Of a stretch of 64,000 bases of DNA, positions 1-8,417 are shown in pieces. A program made the translations under genes and the position numbers. The notes below the pieces were generated by a model that saw only the letters and a list, made by a program, of their open reading frames with translations, was not told the DNA's origin and did not search any database. Positions within the stretch are counted from its first letter, which is position 1; each line of letters starts with the position of its first letter. The stretch covers positions 111,630 to 175,629 of the forward strand of contig NZ_AUYB01000013.1 of the NCBI RefSeq assembly GCF_001625655.1, given 5' to 3'. Source of the stretch: Pseudoalteromonas luteoviolacea DSM 6061 (lineage in GTDB: Bacteria; Pseudomonadota; Gammaproteobacteria; Enterobacterales; Alteromonadaceae).

Positions 1-677
1 AGAGCCAACATCAAGAAGAGTCTATTCAACTGGGTCGTCGTCTTTTAGACTCCGCATTGGGTGAACAAAAACTAGATGATATCCCTACCGAGCAGATTGA
101 ACGCGTACTTGAAGAGCACAATTTAAACTCCCTGCTTGAGCTACTGGTGGAAATAGGCAATGGCAACATAATGAGTGTGCTCATTGCAAAACGACTTCTA
201 CAAGCTGATGACGGAATTGAAAGCTTTGCTAAACAGGCTAAAGCCGCCATCATTGGTACTGAAGGTATGCTTGTCACTTACGCTAAATGTTGTCGTCCTG
301 TACCTGGAGATGCCATTGCAGCGTATGTTAGCCAAGGTAAAGGCTTAATGGTACATAGGCAAGAGTGTAGAAATATCAAAGGTTGGGAAAGTGAACGCGC
401 TAAGTACTGTGTTGTTAAGTGGGAAGACAACCCAGAAAAAGAATACATTGCCGCGCTGCGGGTTGAAATCATCAACCATCAGGGTGCACTTGCTAAGTTG
501 ACCAACGTGGTCGCTAGCGCCCAAGCCAATATTGTTGAGATTGCCACCGAAGAAAAAGAAAGCAATCTATATATTATAGATCTAGGCGTTACAGTTAAAG
601 ACAGGGTCCATGTTGCCAATATCATGCGAAAAATCCGAGTAATGCCAGATGTACAACGCGTTTATCGTAAACGCTAG
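1..677 (+). CDS. spoT: Bifunctional (p)ppGpp synthetase/hydrolase SpoT, C-terminal part (5' end outside window)
   Basis: The reading frame is open from the left edge, so only the last ~225 residues are present. SpoT makes and degrades (p)ppGpp in the cytoplasm during the stringent response. The catalytic domains and TGS domain lie upstream of the window. What is visible is the helical region, the conserved Cys-rich segment with an [10 protein letters not shown] motif, and a C-terminal ACT domain (the last ~75 residues, containing NHQGALAKL). The opening residues [15 protein letters not shown] match SpoT rather than RelA by memory. ridA follows after 11 bases, probably in the same operon. A TTG at 57 could be mistaken for a start but lies inside the conserved domain. 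Confidence 0.95.
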   Translation, partial: SQHQEESIQLGRRLLDSALGEQKLDDIPTEQIERVLEEHNLNSLLELLVEIGNGNIMSVLIAKRLLQADDGIESFAKQAKAAIIGTEGMLVTYAKCCRPVPGDAIAAYVSQGKGLMVHRQECRNIKGWESERAKYCVVKWEDNPEKEYIAALRVEIINHQGALAKLTNVVASAQANIVEIATEEKESNLYIIDLGVTVKDRVHVANIMRKIRVMPDVQRVYRKR

Positions 678-688
678 AGGAACGTATT

Positions 689-1081
689 ATGACTAAAGCT
701 ATCATATCAACCGATCAGGCACCTGCTGCTATCGGAACATATAACCAAGGGATTAAAGTAGGAACTACGGTTTATTTATCAGGCCAAATTCCACTGGTAC
801 CTGAAACCATGGAAGTCATTTCTGAAGACTTTGCTGAACAAACCCACCAAGTGTTTAAAAACCTTTCAGCGGTATGTGAAGCGGCGGGCGGAGAGCTGCA
901 AGACATGGTTAAAGTAAATATCTTTTTGACTGACTTGAGTCACTTTGCAACGGTAAATGAGATTATGAGCCAGTACTTTAGAACCCCTTATCCAGCACGT
1001 GCTGCAATCGGGGTAAAAGAACTACCAAAAAGCGTTCAAATTGAAATAGATGGCATTATGGAGCTACCATCTATTAACTAG
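689..1081 (+). CDS. ridA: RidA family 2-iminobutanoate/2-iminopropanoate deaminase
   Basis: A 130-residue protein of the YjgF/YER057c/UK114 family. RidA hydrolyses reactive enamine/imine intermediates released by PLP enzymes such as threonine dehydratase, and protects PLP enzymes from damage. The family signature is complete: [10 protein letters not shown] near residue 30, and [14 protein letters not shown] near residue 104, which holds the catalytic arginine that binds the carboxylate. The length is normal for the trimeric family. An AGAGGAACG ribosome site precedes the ATG. It follows spoT closely and ends at a strong terminator, so spoT-ridA is the likely unit. A second, more distant Rid protein is at 60760-61116. 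Confidence 0.95.
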   Translation: MTKAIISTDQAPAAIGTYNQGIKVGTTVYLSGQIPLVPETMEVISEDFAEQTHQVFKNLSAVCEAAGGELQDMVKVNIFLTDLSHFATVNEIMSQYFRTPYPARAAIGVKELPKSVQIEIDGIMELPSIN

Positions 1082-1106
1082 CCGTACTTTTATAAAGCTC
1101 AACAAT

Positions 1107-1131
1107 AAGCCCGCACTTTGCGGGCTTTTTT
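1107..1131 (+). terminator. Rho-independent terminator after spoT-ridA
   Basis: An 8-bp GC-rich stem (1107-1114 with 1120-1127, AAGCCCGC/GCGGGCTT) with a 5-base loop runs directly into six T residues. It lies 25 bases after the ridA stop. Confidence 0.85.
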
Positions 1132-1454
1132 ACTAATGATGCTTAGTGAAAATATCCCCTATTATACAAATCTTATTTAATTGCCGTTTTAACTTTGATC
1201 TTAACCACTTGACTACATACTATTAATTAAGCAAGCTGGAAATGAGTTAAAAGATAAACCAGCACATTGGCGACATAAATTTAATAAAAGTAAACCACGC
1301 CTAAAAGTGGTTATGGAATTTATCTGGCTCAAGCCTGTCTTAATAATAAAGCCCCAATAAATAAGGGTTAAAAAGGCATTACGATTGCAAGCTTACAAGG
1401 GTTAGATTATTTGCGGCCTTTTTGCAGAGCCGCTCGGTCGATAAGGAAAAGCCT
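1132..1454 (+). other. Intergenic leader region upstream of the FapA-like gene
   Basis: This 323-base AT-rich stretch holds no gene I can support. A possible promoter is TTGATC (1195-1200), a 17-base spacer and TACTAT (1218-1223), which would give a leader of about 225 bases. A stop-to-stop frame of about 42 codons (roughly 1210-1357) has no start codon ahead of a late ATG and no ribosome site. It may be chance or a decayed gene. Confidence 0.4.
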
Positions 1455-3065
1455 GTGTTTAAAGTCACTAAAAATGGCCAAATTTTAATGGATGTTGCTA
1501 CTGCAGCGCCACCAAGCCAAGCTTTTATAGTTGAGGCATTGGAGTGCTCTCCTTACGCTGACTGTGAGGTTGACCACGACTCCATCGCAGCATTTTTTCA
1601 AAGTGATGTTGTTGAACAGCAATTGCTGGTCGCTAAGCAAAAAGACGCGGAAATGCGCATCGCGATTTCTGAAGACAAAATGCAAGCCTCTGCTACGTTA
1701 ATCACAGCAAAAGGCGGCAGCCTTATCAGTCTTGATCAAGCCAAAAAACTTATCGTCAAATCAGGCGTATGCCGAGGATACAAACAAGCCTTCTTAGAAA
1801 AGATTTTAGCAAAGCAATTTGATGCAGCCCCCGGTGCAGAATTTTCAGGTGTGATTGCACAAGGGAGACCGCCAGAGAATGGCCTACCGGCTAAGTTGAT
1901 ATCTCATGTCTTAACTTTAAAAGAGCGCTTGAAGCAACCTAAAATGCGAGAAGATGGTACGGTTGATATGCGTGATTTTGGCGCACTGTCGAGTGTCTCT
2001 CCTGGCACTTTGCTCATTACTCAAAGGCCTGCAACTCCCGGAAAGGAAGGGTTTACGGTAACAGGAGAAACCATTGAGCCTTTACCAGGGGAAACATTTC
2101 AACTCGTTGCCGGTGAGGGCACCGAAATATCACATACTAATCCACTTGAGTTAATCGCAACCATTGCTGGCTGCCCATCGGACATACAGAATGGCATGCG
2201 TGTTGATGATATTTTTACCATCAATGATGTTAACGTAAAAAGCGGTCATATCGATTTTAGTGGCAGTGTGATTGTCACCCATAATGTTGAACCAGGCATG
2301 AAAGTGAAAGCTTCAGGTGACGTTACAATAATGGGCACTGTTGACTCAGGAGAAATCTATAGCGATGGCAATATTGAAGTTCGTGGTGGAGTCATTGGTC
2401 ACTTAGATCACAGCGACAACGACCAAAGCTTAACCAGCAAATTAGTTGCAAAGGGCGATATAAACATAGTTCACGGTCAGTATACGTACTTGGAGGGGCG
2501 TAACGTATATATCCAAAAACAAGCAAATCATTGCGATATAAAAGCCTTACGACAAGTCTTGGTAGGCCAAGAAGATAACCCACGTGGCAAACTCATTGGT
2601 GGCACCATATTTGACGCTCAATCCGTTACGGCTGGCGAAATAGGTAGCCCTTCTGGTGCAACCATGTCAGTTTACTTAGCCACTTCCGGTATTGAAATTA
2701 CCAACAAAACCGACCAATGTATTCGTGAACTGGGTGAAACCGACGAACAAATAGATAATCTACAAAAAGCCGTTGAAAAGGCCGATCAATTAAGAGACGC
2801 CGAAAAGAAAAAGATGTTAATGGCTAAAATAAGCGCCACACAAAACCATTACAGCCAACAAGCTGAAGCGTTAGAGAACAAGTTAAGCGAGTTAGACCAT
2901 ACCTTACATGAGTTATTGGAAGGCACTCAATTGCGGGCAACCAATGCACTGCATTCAGGCGTTGAACTTCATATTTTTGATAAAACCTATCGAACAAATC
3001 GTAGCTACCCACCATGTACTGCTAAGTTGCTAGAGGGAAAAATCGAAATCGAATTTAAAACCTAG
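1455..3065 (+). CDS. FapA/DUF342 family polymer-forming protein
   Basis: About 536 residues. The middle (roughly residues 160-420) is the Flagellar Assembly Protein A region of DUF342: repeated Gly/Val/Ile strands such as GDVTIMGTVDSG and GNIEVRGGVIG look like the right-handed beta-helix of this family. The C-terminal 120 residues are charged and form a coiled coil (LGETDEQIDNLQKAVEKAD). Some FapA proteins affect polar flagellum assembly or number; here no flagellar gene is nearby, so the role is unknown. Start choice: the longest frame opens at TTG 1422 without a ribosome site, while GTG 1455 has AAGGAA 8 bases upstream. I prefer 1455. It converges on asnA over a shared hairpin. Confidence 0.8.
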   Translation: MFKVTKNGQILMDVATAAPPSQAFIVEALECSPYADCEVDHDSIAAFFQSDVVEQQLLVAKQKDAEMRIAISEDKMQASATLITAKGGSLISLDQAKKLIVKSGVCRGYKQAFLEKILAKQFDAAPGAEFSGVIAQGRPPENGLPAKLISHVLTLKERLKQPKMREDGTVDMRDFGALSSVSPGTLLITQRPATPGKEGFTVTGETIEPLPGETFQLVAGEGTEISHTNPLELIATIAGCPSDIQNGMRVDDIFTINDVNVKSGHIDFSGSVIVTHNVEPGMKVKASGDVTIMGTVDSGEIYSDGNIEVRGGVIGHLDHSDNDQSLTSKLVAKGDINIVHGQYTYLEGRNVYIQKQANHCDIKALRQVLVGQEDNPRGKLIGGTIFDAQSVTAGEIGSPSGATMSVYLATSGIEITNKTDQCIRELGETDEQIDNLQKAVEKADQLRDAEKKKMLMAKISATQNHYSQQAEALENKLSELDHTLHELLEGTQLRATNALHSGVELHIFDKTYRTNRSYPPCTAKLLEGKIEIEFKT

Positions 3066-3083
3066 GGGCCCAAAGGCCCCTAG
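3062..3083. terminator. Hairpin between the FapA-like gene and asnA
   Basis: A perfect 9-bp inverted repeat CTAGGGGCC/GGCCCCTAG with a CAAA loop contains the FapA-like stop codon. On the minus strand it is followed by GGTTTTAAA, so it fits best as the asnA terminator. It may act on both strands. Confidence 0.7.
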
Positions 3084-3088
3084 CGTAA

Positions 3089-4084
3089 TTATAAAACCCC
3101 TTCAATTGACTGCTTAACCTGCTCAGGCCAAACACCCACTTGTACTTGCGCGATGTGCGACTTTTGTAACAACAGCATAACCAATCGAGATTGGCCTATG
3201 CCTCCGCCGATTGTTTGCGGTAGTTCCCCAGCAAGTAACGCTTGGTGCCAATCAAACTCCTTACGGTCTAGCGCATCACTGAGTTCAAGCTGATGTGCCA
3301 ATGATTCAGGGCAAACGCGGATTCCCATCGAAGAAATCTCAAATGCATCTTCTAATGCTGGGTTCCAAACAATGATGTCTCCGTTTAACCCTTGGTACTT
3401 TTCACATGTTGACGTTGACCAATCATCGTAATCTGGAGCACGTACATCATGAATTTTTCCGTCTCCTAACTTGCCGCCAATACCAATTAGGAATACTGCA
3501 CCATACTCTTGTGCTATCGCTTTTTCACGCTGCTTTGCGCTAAAGTCTGGATACATGCTACGTAGCTCTTCAGCATGCACAAACTTAATTTTTTCAGGTA
3601 GGAATGGAGTTATACCAAACTCATCTGAGATAGTTTGTTCAGTCGCTTTAATGCACTGATACAATGTACTCACGGTAGCTTTTAAGGTATCTAAGCTTCT
3701 TTGAGTCTCACCACAAATGACTTTTTCCCAATCCCATTGGTCTACAAATACTGAGTGAATAGGTGATAGGCGTTCCTCATCTGGACGTAGTGCCTTCATA
3801 TGAGTGTATAGCCCCTCCCCCACTGAAAAACCATAGTCCCCAAGTGTTTTTCGCTTCCATTTTGCCAATGAGTGAACGACTTCAAATTCGCTCTCAGGTA
3901 AGGTTTTTACTTTTACAGAAACGGCCTGCTCTGTACCACTTAGGTTGTCTTGGATTCCATCTCCTACCTTCGCCAAAATTGGCGCTTGCACTTCAACTAG
4001 ACCTAGTTGCTCAGTTAACTGAGTTGAAAAAACGCTTTTTACACGTGCAATTTGTCGCTGAGTTACCAAGTAATCTGATTTCAT
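3089..4084 (-). CDS. asnA: Aspartate--ammonia ligase (asparagine synthetase A)
   Basis: AsnA makes asparagine from aspartate, ammonia and ATP in the cytoplasm. The 331-residue protein aligns from its first residues with E. coli AsnA (330 residues): [46 protein letters not shown] and GGGIGQSRL near the C-terminus, the class II synthetase-like motif 3. The longest frame reaches 4171, but the start at 4084 matches the family and has GAGG about 6 bases upstream. It is divergent from asnC, as in E. coli, where AsnC activates asnA when asparagine is low. Regulation here is inferred from that arrangement. Confidence 0.97.
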   Translation of the reverse strand: MKSDYLVTQRQIARVKSVFSTQLTEQLGLVEVQAPILAKVGDGIQDNLSGTEQAVSVKVKTLPESEFEVVHSLAKWKRKTLGDYGFSVGEGLYTHMKALRPDEERLSPIHSVFVDQWDWEKVICGETQRSLDTLKATVSTLYQCIKATEQTISDEFGITPFLPEKIKFVHAEELRSMYPDFSAKQREKAIAQEYGAVFLIGIGGKLGDGKIHDVRAPDYDDWSTSTCEKYQGLNGDIIVWNPALEDAFEISSMGIRVCPESLAHQLELSDALDRKEFDWHQALLAGELPQTIGGGIGQSRLVMLLLQKSHIAQVQVGVWPEQVKQSIEGVL

Positions 4085-4259
4085 TTTAAACCTCATTCTA
4101 AACTGTTGATGATTATGTGCAGCCAGTGCTGATATATCCATCGTCAACAAATTTAAGAATAAATTCAACATTCAAAATCAAAAACATATAAAATTAACTT
4201 TAATCAACAAAAAAATATCGATATATTTATTGAATCATCAATTATCACTTCAATATCAC
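4085..4259. promoter_or_regulatory. Divergent asnA/asnC control region
   Basis: A 175-base very AT-rich region between the two start codons. It contains the perfect palindrome ATATCGATAT (4215-4224) about 36 bases before the asnC start. By analogy with E. coli it should hold both promoters and AsnC binding sites. The exact operators cannot be assigned from sequence alone. Confidence 0.5.
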
Positions 4260-4718
4260 ATGGAAAATTATCAAATCGATAATCTCGATAAATCTATCTT
4301 GCATGCATTAATGACGGATGCGAGAACACCTTATGCGGAATTGGCAAAACGTTTCAAAGTAAGTGCTGGCACAATTCATGTCAGAATCGAGAAAATGAAA
4401 CAGGCGGGGATCATTGAAGGGACGAAAGTTTGTATCAATGCCAAAAAGTTAGGCTATGACGTATGCTGTTTCATTGGCATTAACTTAAAACATGCCAGAG
4501 ACTATCAAAACACAATTGCACAGCTAGAAAGTTTTGAAGAAGTTGTAGAGGCCTATTACACAACTGGTAATTACAGTATTTTTATAAAGGTATTGAGCAG
4601 CTCAATGGATCATTTACATGATGTATTAGTTAATAAAATTCAGTCAATTGAGGCCATCCAGTCCACCGAGACCTTGATCTCTTTACAAGCACCTATTATG
4701 CGTGAGGTATCCCCATAG
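4260..4718 (+). CDS. asnC: Transcriptional regulator AsnC (Lrp/AsnC family)
   Basis: A 152-residue regulator that controls asnA and its own gene and senses asparagine. An N-terminal helix-turn-helix (residues ~5-65, with AELAKRFKVSAGTIHVRIEK) is followed by a RAM ligand-binding domain (LGYDVCCFIGINLKHARDYQ and EAYYTTGNYSIFIKV). It matches E. coli AsnC over the full length, including the MENY start and STETLISLQ end. The frame extends to TTG 4230, but the ATG at 4260 gives the family N-terminus. Neither start has a strong ribosome site. It is divergent from asnA. Confidence 0.95.
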   Translation: MENYQIDNLDKSILHALMTDARTPYAELAKRFKVSAGTIHVRIEKMKQAGIIEGTKVCINAKKLGYDVCCFIGINLKHARDYQNTIAQLESFEEVVEAYYTTGNYSIFIKVLSSSMDHLHDVLVNKIQSIEAIQSTETLISLQAPIMREVSP

Positions 4719-4769
4719 TTTACCCATATAAGTACAGCTCAAGGGTGTGTACTTATACAGTAATAATTT

Positions 4770-4790
4770 TGATATAATGCGCCCAATTTT
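4770..4790 (+). promoter_or_regulatory. trmH promoter: extended -10 with GC-rich discriminator
   Basis: TGATATAAT (4770-4778) is a perfect extended -10 box. It is followed at once by GCGCCCAATTTT (4779-4790), which occurs identically just after the trmB -10 box (16521-16532). No good -35 is visible, as expected for an extended -10 promoter. GC-rich discriminators are typical of promoters inhibited by ppGpp/DksA. Confidence 0.6.
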
Positions 4791-4810
4791 GTATTTATGA
4801 GCAGTACTTG

Positions 4811-5506
4811 ATGAAAGAAAATCGCTTTCAACGCGTAAAACGCATTTTGGAGCAACGTCAGACAGATTTAACCGTATGTCTCGATGAAGTACATAAGCAC
4901 CATAACTTGTCAGCTATTGTGCGTACTGCGGATGCCGTTGGCTGTCACTACGTACATGCTGTTTGGCCTCAAGATCAAAGGCGCTTAACAAACAATACCT
5001 CTGGTGGCAGTAAAAATTGGGTAGATACACAAATGCACGATGACATTGATCAAGCAGTCTCTGCAATTCGTGAGCAAAACCCTGGTATACAGCTTTTGGC
5101 CACAAATCTTAGCGATAGTGCCGTAGATTTTAGAGAAATTGACTATACGAAACCGACAGCCGTTATTGTGGGTCAAGAGCGGTTAGGGATCTCTGATCGT
5201 GCTCTCCAACATGCCGATCAGCATATCGTGATACCGATGGCTGGCATGGTGCAATCTTTGAATGTGTCGGTTGCAGCTGCACTTATTTTGTATGAAGCAC
5301 AAAGACAAAGAGAGCTAGCTGGTATGTACGAGCGCAAAGATATGATCGACCCTCAGGTAAAGCACAAACTCTTGTTTGAAGGTTGTCACCCTATCATTGC
5401 AAACCGTTGTAATGAAAAGGGGTTACCCTACCCGCAATTAGACGAAGATGGCGAAATCGTCGCTGACGAAACATTTTGGAATACACTGAAGTTTAGTAAA
5501 GCGTAA
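4811..5506 (+). CDS. trmH: tRNA (guanosine(18)-2'-O)-methyltransferase TrmH
   Basis: A SPOUT-class methyltransferase that transfers a methyl group from S-adenosylmethionine to the 2'-OH of G18 in the tRNA D-loop. The 231-residue protein matches E. coli TrmH throughout. Visible are the knot motifs NLSAIVRTADAVG near residue 35, VIVGQERLGIS near residue 118 and MAGMVQSLNVSVAAALILYE near residue 145. The frame begins at TTG 4808 immediately before ATG 4811; the ATG is preferred. recG follows after 8 bases. In E. coli trmH and recG sit directly after spoT; here 3.7 kb of other genes separates them, and trmH has its own promoter. Confidence 0.97.
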   Translation: MKENRFQRVKRILEQRQTDLTVCLDEVHKHHNLSAIVRTADAVGCHYVHAVWPQDQRRLTNNTSGGSKNWVDTQMHDDIDQAVSAIREQNPGIQLLATNLSDSAVDFREIDYTKPTAVIVGQERLGISDRALQHADQHIVIPMAGMVQSLNVSVAAALILYEAQRQRELAGMYERKDMIDPQVKHKLLFEGCHPIIANRCNEKGLPYPQLDEDGEIVADETFWNTLKFSKA

Positions 5507-5514
5507 GGAATACT

Positions 5515-7599
5515 ATGCCTAGCCCTAATTTAGCACAATATGCAATTACCGACTTAAAAGGCGTTGGCCCCAAAGCCGCAGAACGCCTTGCTAAATTAGG
5601 GATCTCGAATGTTCAAGAAATGCTATTTCACTTACCTTTAAGGTACGAGGACAGAGCAAAAACTTATTCAATCGCGACGTTAATGCCCCATATGCATGTA
5701 TCTGCTCAGGGTGAGATAGAGCAAGCAAATATCACATTTGGCAAACGCAAAATGTTGGTGTGTCAAATTAATGATGGTACTGGTCGCTTAACTCTACGCT
5801 TTTTTAACTTTTCAGCTGCACAAAAAAATGCGATGCAACCAGGAAAGTTCATGCGTTGCTTTGGGGAGGTACGTCGAGGTCGAGTCGGCCCAGAAATGGC
5901 ACATCCGGAATACAGTATCGTAGATACCATGGAAGAAAGTAGTTCTGAGTCAGAATCACTGACTCCGGTATATCCAACAACTGAAGGACTTAAGCAACTC
6001 AGTATCCGCGCCATCGCAGAGCAAGCTGTTGAGTTACTCAGAAAATACGATATTGAAGATCATTTGCCAAAACAATACAGACCGAATCAATTAAGCCTCA
6101 AAGACGCATTACTCTTGCTGCATAGCCCACCTCAAAATGTAAACTTAACGCAGTTAGAAACAGGTCAACACCCTGCACAACAACGGCTCGCGTTCGAGGA
6201 GTTACTGGCACAAAACTTGAGCTTGTTAAAACTGAGGCAAAAGAGCCAGGCTGTTAATGCGGTGTCATTGCCTCCGACTAACTCATTAGAGCCAGAGTTT
6301 CTTGCACAATTACCCTTTAAACCCACTAATGCACAAAGCCGTGTTGTCAGTGAGATAAAACAAGATCTGCAAAAGTCAGAACCAATGCTCCGTTTGGTGC
6401 AAGGGGATGTTGGCTCAGGTAAAACGCTCGTCGCCGCTTTAAGTGCTTTGACAGCGATAGCCAAAGGTTATCAGGTCGCGCTTATGGCACCCACGGAAAT
6501 TCTCTCAGAGCAACATGCCCTCAACTTTAAAAGTTGGTTTACTCAATTGGGTGTAGAAACATGTTGGCTGGGTGGAAAGACCAAAGGCAAAGAGCGTACT
6601 CAAACACTTGAGAAGATAGCTAATGGCCAAGCGCAAATGATCGTTGGCACACATGCTTTGTTTCAAGAACAAGTGGTTTTCTCGAACCTTGCTCTTATCA
6701 TCATCGATGAACAACACCGTTTTGGTGTGCATCAGCGCTTATCTTTGCGAGAAAAAGGTAAATTTGGTGATTGTTATCCACACCAGCTGGTTATGACGGC
6801 AACGCCAATTCCTCGTACACTCGCGATGACGGCATATGCTGATTTGGAAACCTCTATTATTGATGAGCTCCCGCCAGGTAGAACTCCAATTACCACGGTA
6901 GCAGTACCCGATACTAGGCGAGAGCAAGTGATTAAGCGTGTTGAGAACGCATGTCTTGAGCAGCAACGACAGGTTTATTGGGTATGTACGCTAATTGATG
7001 AATCGGAAGCTCTACAGTGCCAAGCCGCCGAAGATACTGCCCAGCAGTTAGCAAAGCAACTTCCAGATCTCAAAGTAGCCCTTGTACATGGCAGAATGAA
7101 AGCCCAAGAAAAGCAACAAATAATGGCTGACTTCAAGGCTGGTTTATACCATGTTTTAGTCGCAACGACTGTTATTGAAGTGGGAGTTGATGTACCCAAT
7201 GCGAGTTTAATCATTATCGAGAACCCTGAACGATTGGGCCTTGCTCAATTGCATCAGTTACGTGGTCGCGTCGGACGAGGTGATATCGCATCACATTGTC
7301 TTTTGCTCTACCATGCGCCCCTCTCAAACACTGCCCAAAAGCGTCTGGGCGTTTTGCGCGACAGCAATGACGGGTTTGTAATTGCTGAAAAAGATCTCGA
7401 AATCAGGGGACCTGGAGAAGTGCTCGGCACCAAGCAAACTGGTCTTGTCGACCTCAAAATAGCGGATCTGACAAGGGACAAGCATATGTTGCCAAGCGTA
7501 AGAGGACTTGCATTTGATTTACTCAAACACCACAGTGCAAGTGTTGATCCGCTTATTTTAAGGTGGATGGGTAACCGTAGTGAATTTGCTATGGCATAG
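5515..7599 (+). CDS. recG: ATP-dependent DNA helicase RecG
   Basis: RecG regresses stalled replication forks and branch-migrates Holliday junctions. The 694-residue length is standard. An N-terminal wedge/OB domain (residues ~1-160) is followed by a superfamily 2 helicase: Walker A GDVGSGKT at residues 297-304, the DExH box DEQHRFG near residue 398, TATPIPRTL (motif III), and HQLRGRVGRG (motif VI). A good ribosome site (TAAGGAA) precedes the ATG. It is the last gene of trmH-recG and converges with gloA, with only 11 bases between the stop codons and no obvious terminator. Confidence 0.98.
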   Translation: MPSPNLAQYAITDLKGVGPKAAERLAKLGISNVQEMLFHLPLRYEDRAKTYSIATLMPHMHVSAQGEIEQANITFGKRKMLVCQINDGTGRLTLRFFNFSAAQKNAMQPGKFMRCFGEVRRGRVGPEMAHPEYSIVDTMEESSSESESLTPVYPTTEGLKQLSIRAIAEQAVELLRKYDIEDHLPKQYRPNQLSLKDALLLLHSPPQNVNLTQLETGQHPAQQRLAFEELLAQNLSLLKLRQKSQAVNAVSLPPTNSLEPEFLAQLPFKPTNAQSRVVSEIKQDLQKSEPMLRLVQGDVGSGKTLVAALSALTAIAKGYQVALMAPTEILSEQHALNFKSWFTQLGVETCWLGGKTKGKERTQTLEKIANGQAQMIVGTHALFQEQVVFSNLALIIIDEQHRFGVHQRLSLREKGKFGDCYPHQLVMTATPIPRTLAMTAYADLETSIIDELPPGRTPITTVAVPDTRREQVIKRVENACLEQQRQVYWVCTLIDESEALQCQAAEDTAQQLAKQLPDLKVALVHGRMKAQEKQQIMADFKAGLYHVLVATTVIEVGVDVPNASLIIIENPERLGLAQLHQLRGRVGRGDIASHCLLLYHAPLSNTAQKRLGVLRDSNDGFVIAEKDLEIRGPGEVLGTKQTGLVDLKIADLTRDKHMLPSVRGLAFDLLKHHSASVDPLILRWMGNRSEFAMA

Positions 7600-7610
7600 C
7601 ACTGTATTGT

Positions 7611-8006
7611 CTAGCTGAATATGCTATTACGCTCTATTACTTCTATTTGGTAGCCGTCTGGATCAGTTATAAAAAAGAACTTAGCGATAAACTGCTCCTG
7701 ATTGTAAAACTCTTTAATGTCTTTTGGTGCCAACCCTAATTGCTTTGCTTTACGCCAAATTTTATCTAATTCATCCACACAAAATGCTAAGTGACCGTAC
7801 CCATTGCCAAGATCATATGATTCGTTCTGTGTATAATTGTGTGTCAACTCGAGCTCAAACTCACTGTGACTATTGCCTAAATACGTTAACGAAAACTGCT
7901 CAAATTCGATTTGACGTTTCACCTTCAAATCGAATAAATCATGATAGAATTGCAAAGAACGCGCTAAGTCCTTTACACGGATCATTGAGTGCAGCATTTT
8001 TGCCAT
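7611..8006 (-). CDS. gloA: Lactoylglutathione lyase-like VOC protein (glyoxalase I)
   Basis: Glyoxalase I isomerises the hemithioacetal of methylglyoxal and glutathione to S-lactoylglutathione. The 131-residue protein aligns with E. coli GloA (135 residues). The four metal ligands are in place: His6 (LHSMIRV), Glu53 (ELELTHNY), His72 (GYGHLAF) and Glu122 (GYQIEVIE). That favours a true glyoxalase over another VOC enzyme, although sequence similarity to E. coli is only moderate. GAGGGG lies about 8 bases ahead of its start. It is divergent from the ribbon-helix-helix gene with 16 bases between start codons. Confidence 0.85.
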   Translation of the reverse strand: MAKMLHSMIRVKDLARSLQFYHDLFDLKVKRQIEFEQFSLTYLGNSHSEFELELTHNYTQNESYDLGNGYGHLAFCVDELDKIWRKAKQLGLAPKDIKEFYNQEQFIAKFFFITDPDGYQIEVIERNSIFS

Positions 8007-8022
8007 AAGGAACCCCTCAGTT

Positions 8023-8292
8023 ATGTGTGAACTTTACGCCTCACAAAACCCCGATTTATACCGCGTAAGTAAAAAATCAATTCGGATACAAGGGGTTGTT
8101 ACTAGTTTGGCGCTTGAAAATAAAATCTGGCAAGTGCTGGAGCAAATAGCAGAGCAAGAAAATTTATCGGTTCCCCAGTTTATTTCTACACTCTATCAAG
8201 AGTCAGTCGAACGTCATGGGGCCGTGGATAACTTAGCTTCTCTTCTGCGCATATCCTGCCTAACCTATTTGCTCAATTCTACAAAACCCTAG
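8023..8292 (+). CDS. Small ribbon-helix-helix domain protein
   Basis: An 89-residue protein. Residues ~18-75 look like the RHH_4 type of ribbon-helix-helix fold: a strand (KSIRIQGVVTSLAL) is followed by two helices (ENKIWQVLEQIAEQENLS, VPQFISTLYQESVERHG). Such proteins usually bind DNA as dimers. The ribosome site AAGGAA lies about 10 bases upstream. It starts 16 bases from the divergent gloA start, so its promoter must lie within gloA. Its targets are unknown; the repeat and palindrome at 8363-8408 are a candidate. The product and small size are clear, the function is not. Confidence 0.75.
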   Translation: MCELYASQNPDLYRVSKKSIRIQGVVTSLALENKIWQVLEQIAEQENLSVPQFISTLYQESVERHGAVDNLASLLRISCLTYLLNSTKP

Positions 8293-8362
8293 CGCTAATG
8301 TGGTAGTAACCAACTACTACATACGGCGGTTAGCAATTTATAGTAACAAAGCTTTATCAATC

Positions 8363-8408
8363 TCTTTAAAACTTATAGACTAGTCTATTAATTCTTTGAA
8401 AGTTATAG
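8363..8408 (+). repeat. Pair of 16-bp direct repeats, 30 bp apart
   Basis: TCTTTAAAACTTATAG (8363-8378) and TCTTTGAAAGTTATAG (8393-8408) match at 14 of 16 positions. Their starts are exactly 30 bases apart, about three helical turns. The second copy ends 9 bases before the recombinase-like start. They flank a perfect palindrome. Confidence 0.7.
8376..8387. promoter_or_regulatory. 12-bp perfect palindrome TAGACTAGTCTA
   Basis: The palindrome sits between the two direct repeats, 30 bases before the recombinase-like gene. It could be an operator for a dimeric regulator, such as the upstream ribbon-helix-helix protein, or a relic of a recombination core site. Both readings are inference. Confidence 0.45.
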
Positions 8409-8417
8409 CACTTGTCC

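Noticed and set aside
26..475. Antisense frames opposite spoT
   Set aside because: They lie opposite a well-conserved gene and have low-complexity Ser/Leu/Pro composition typical of shadow frames.
1210..1357. Stop-to-stop frame of about 42 codons before the FapA-like gene
   Set aside because: No start codon except a late ATG, no ribosome site and no family I recognise; kept only as part of the intergenic description.
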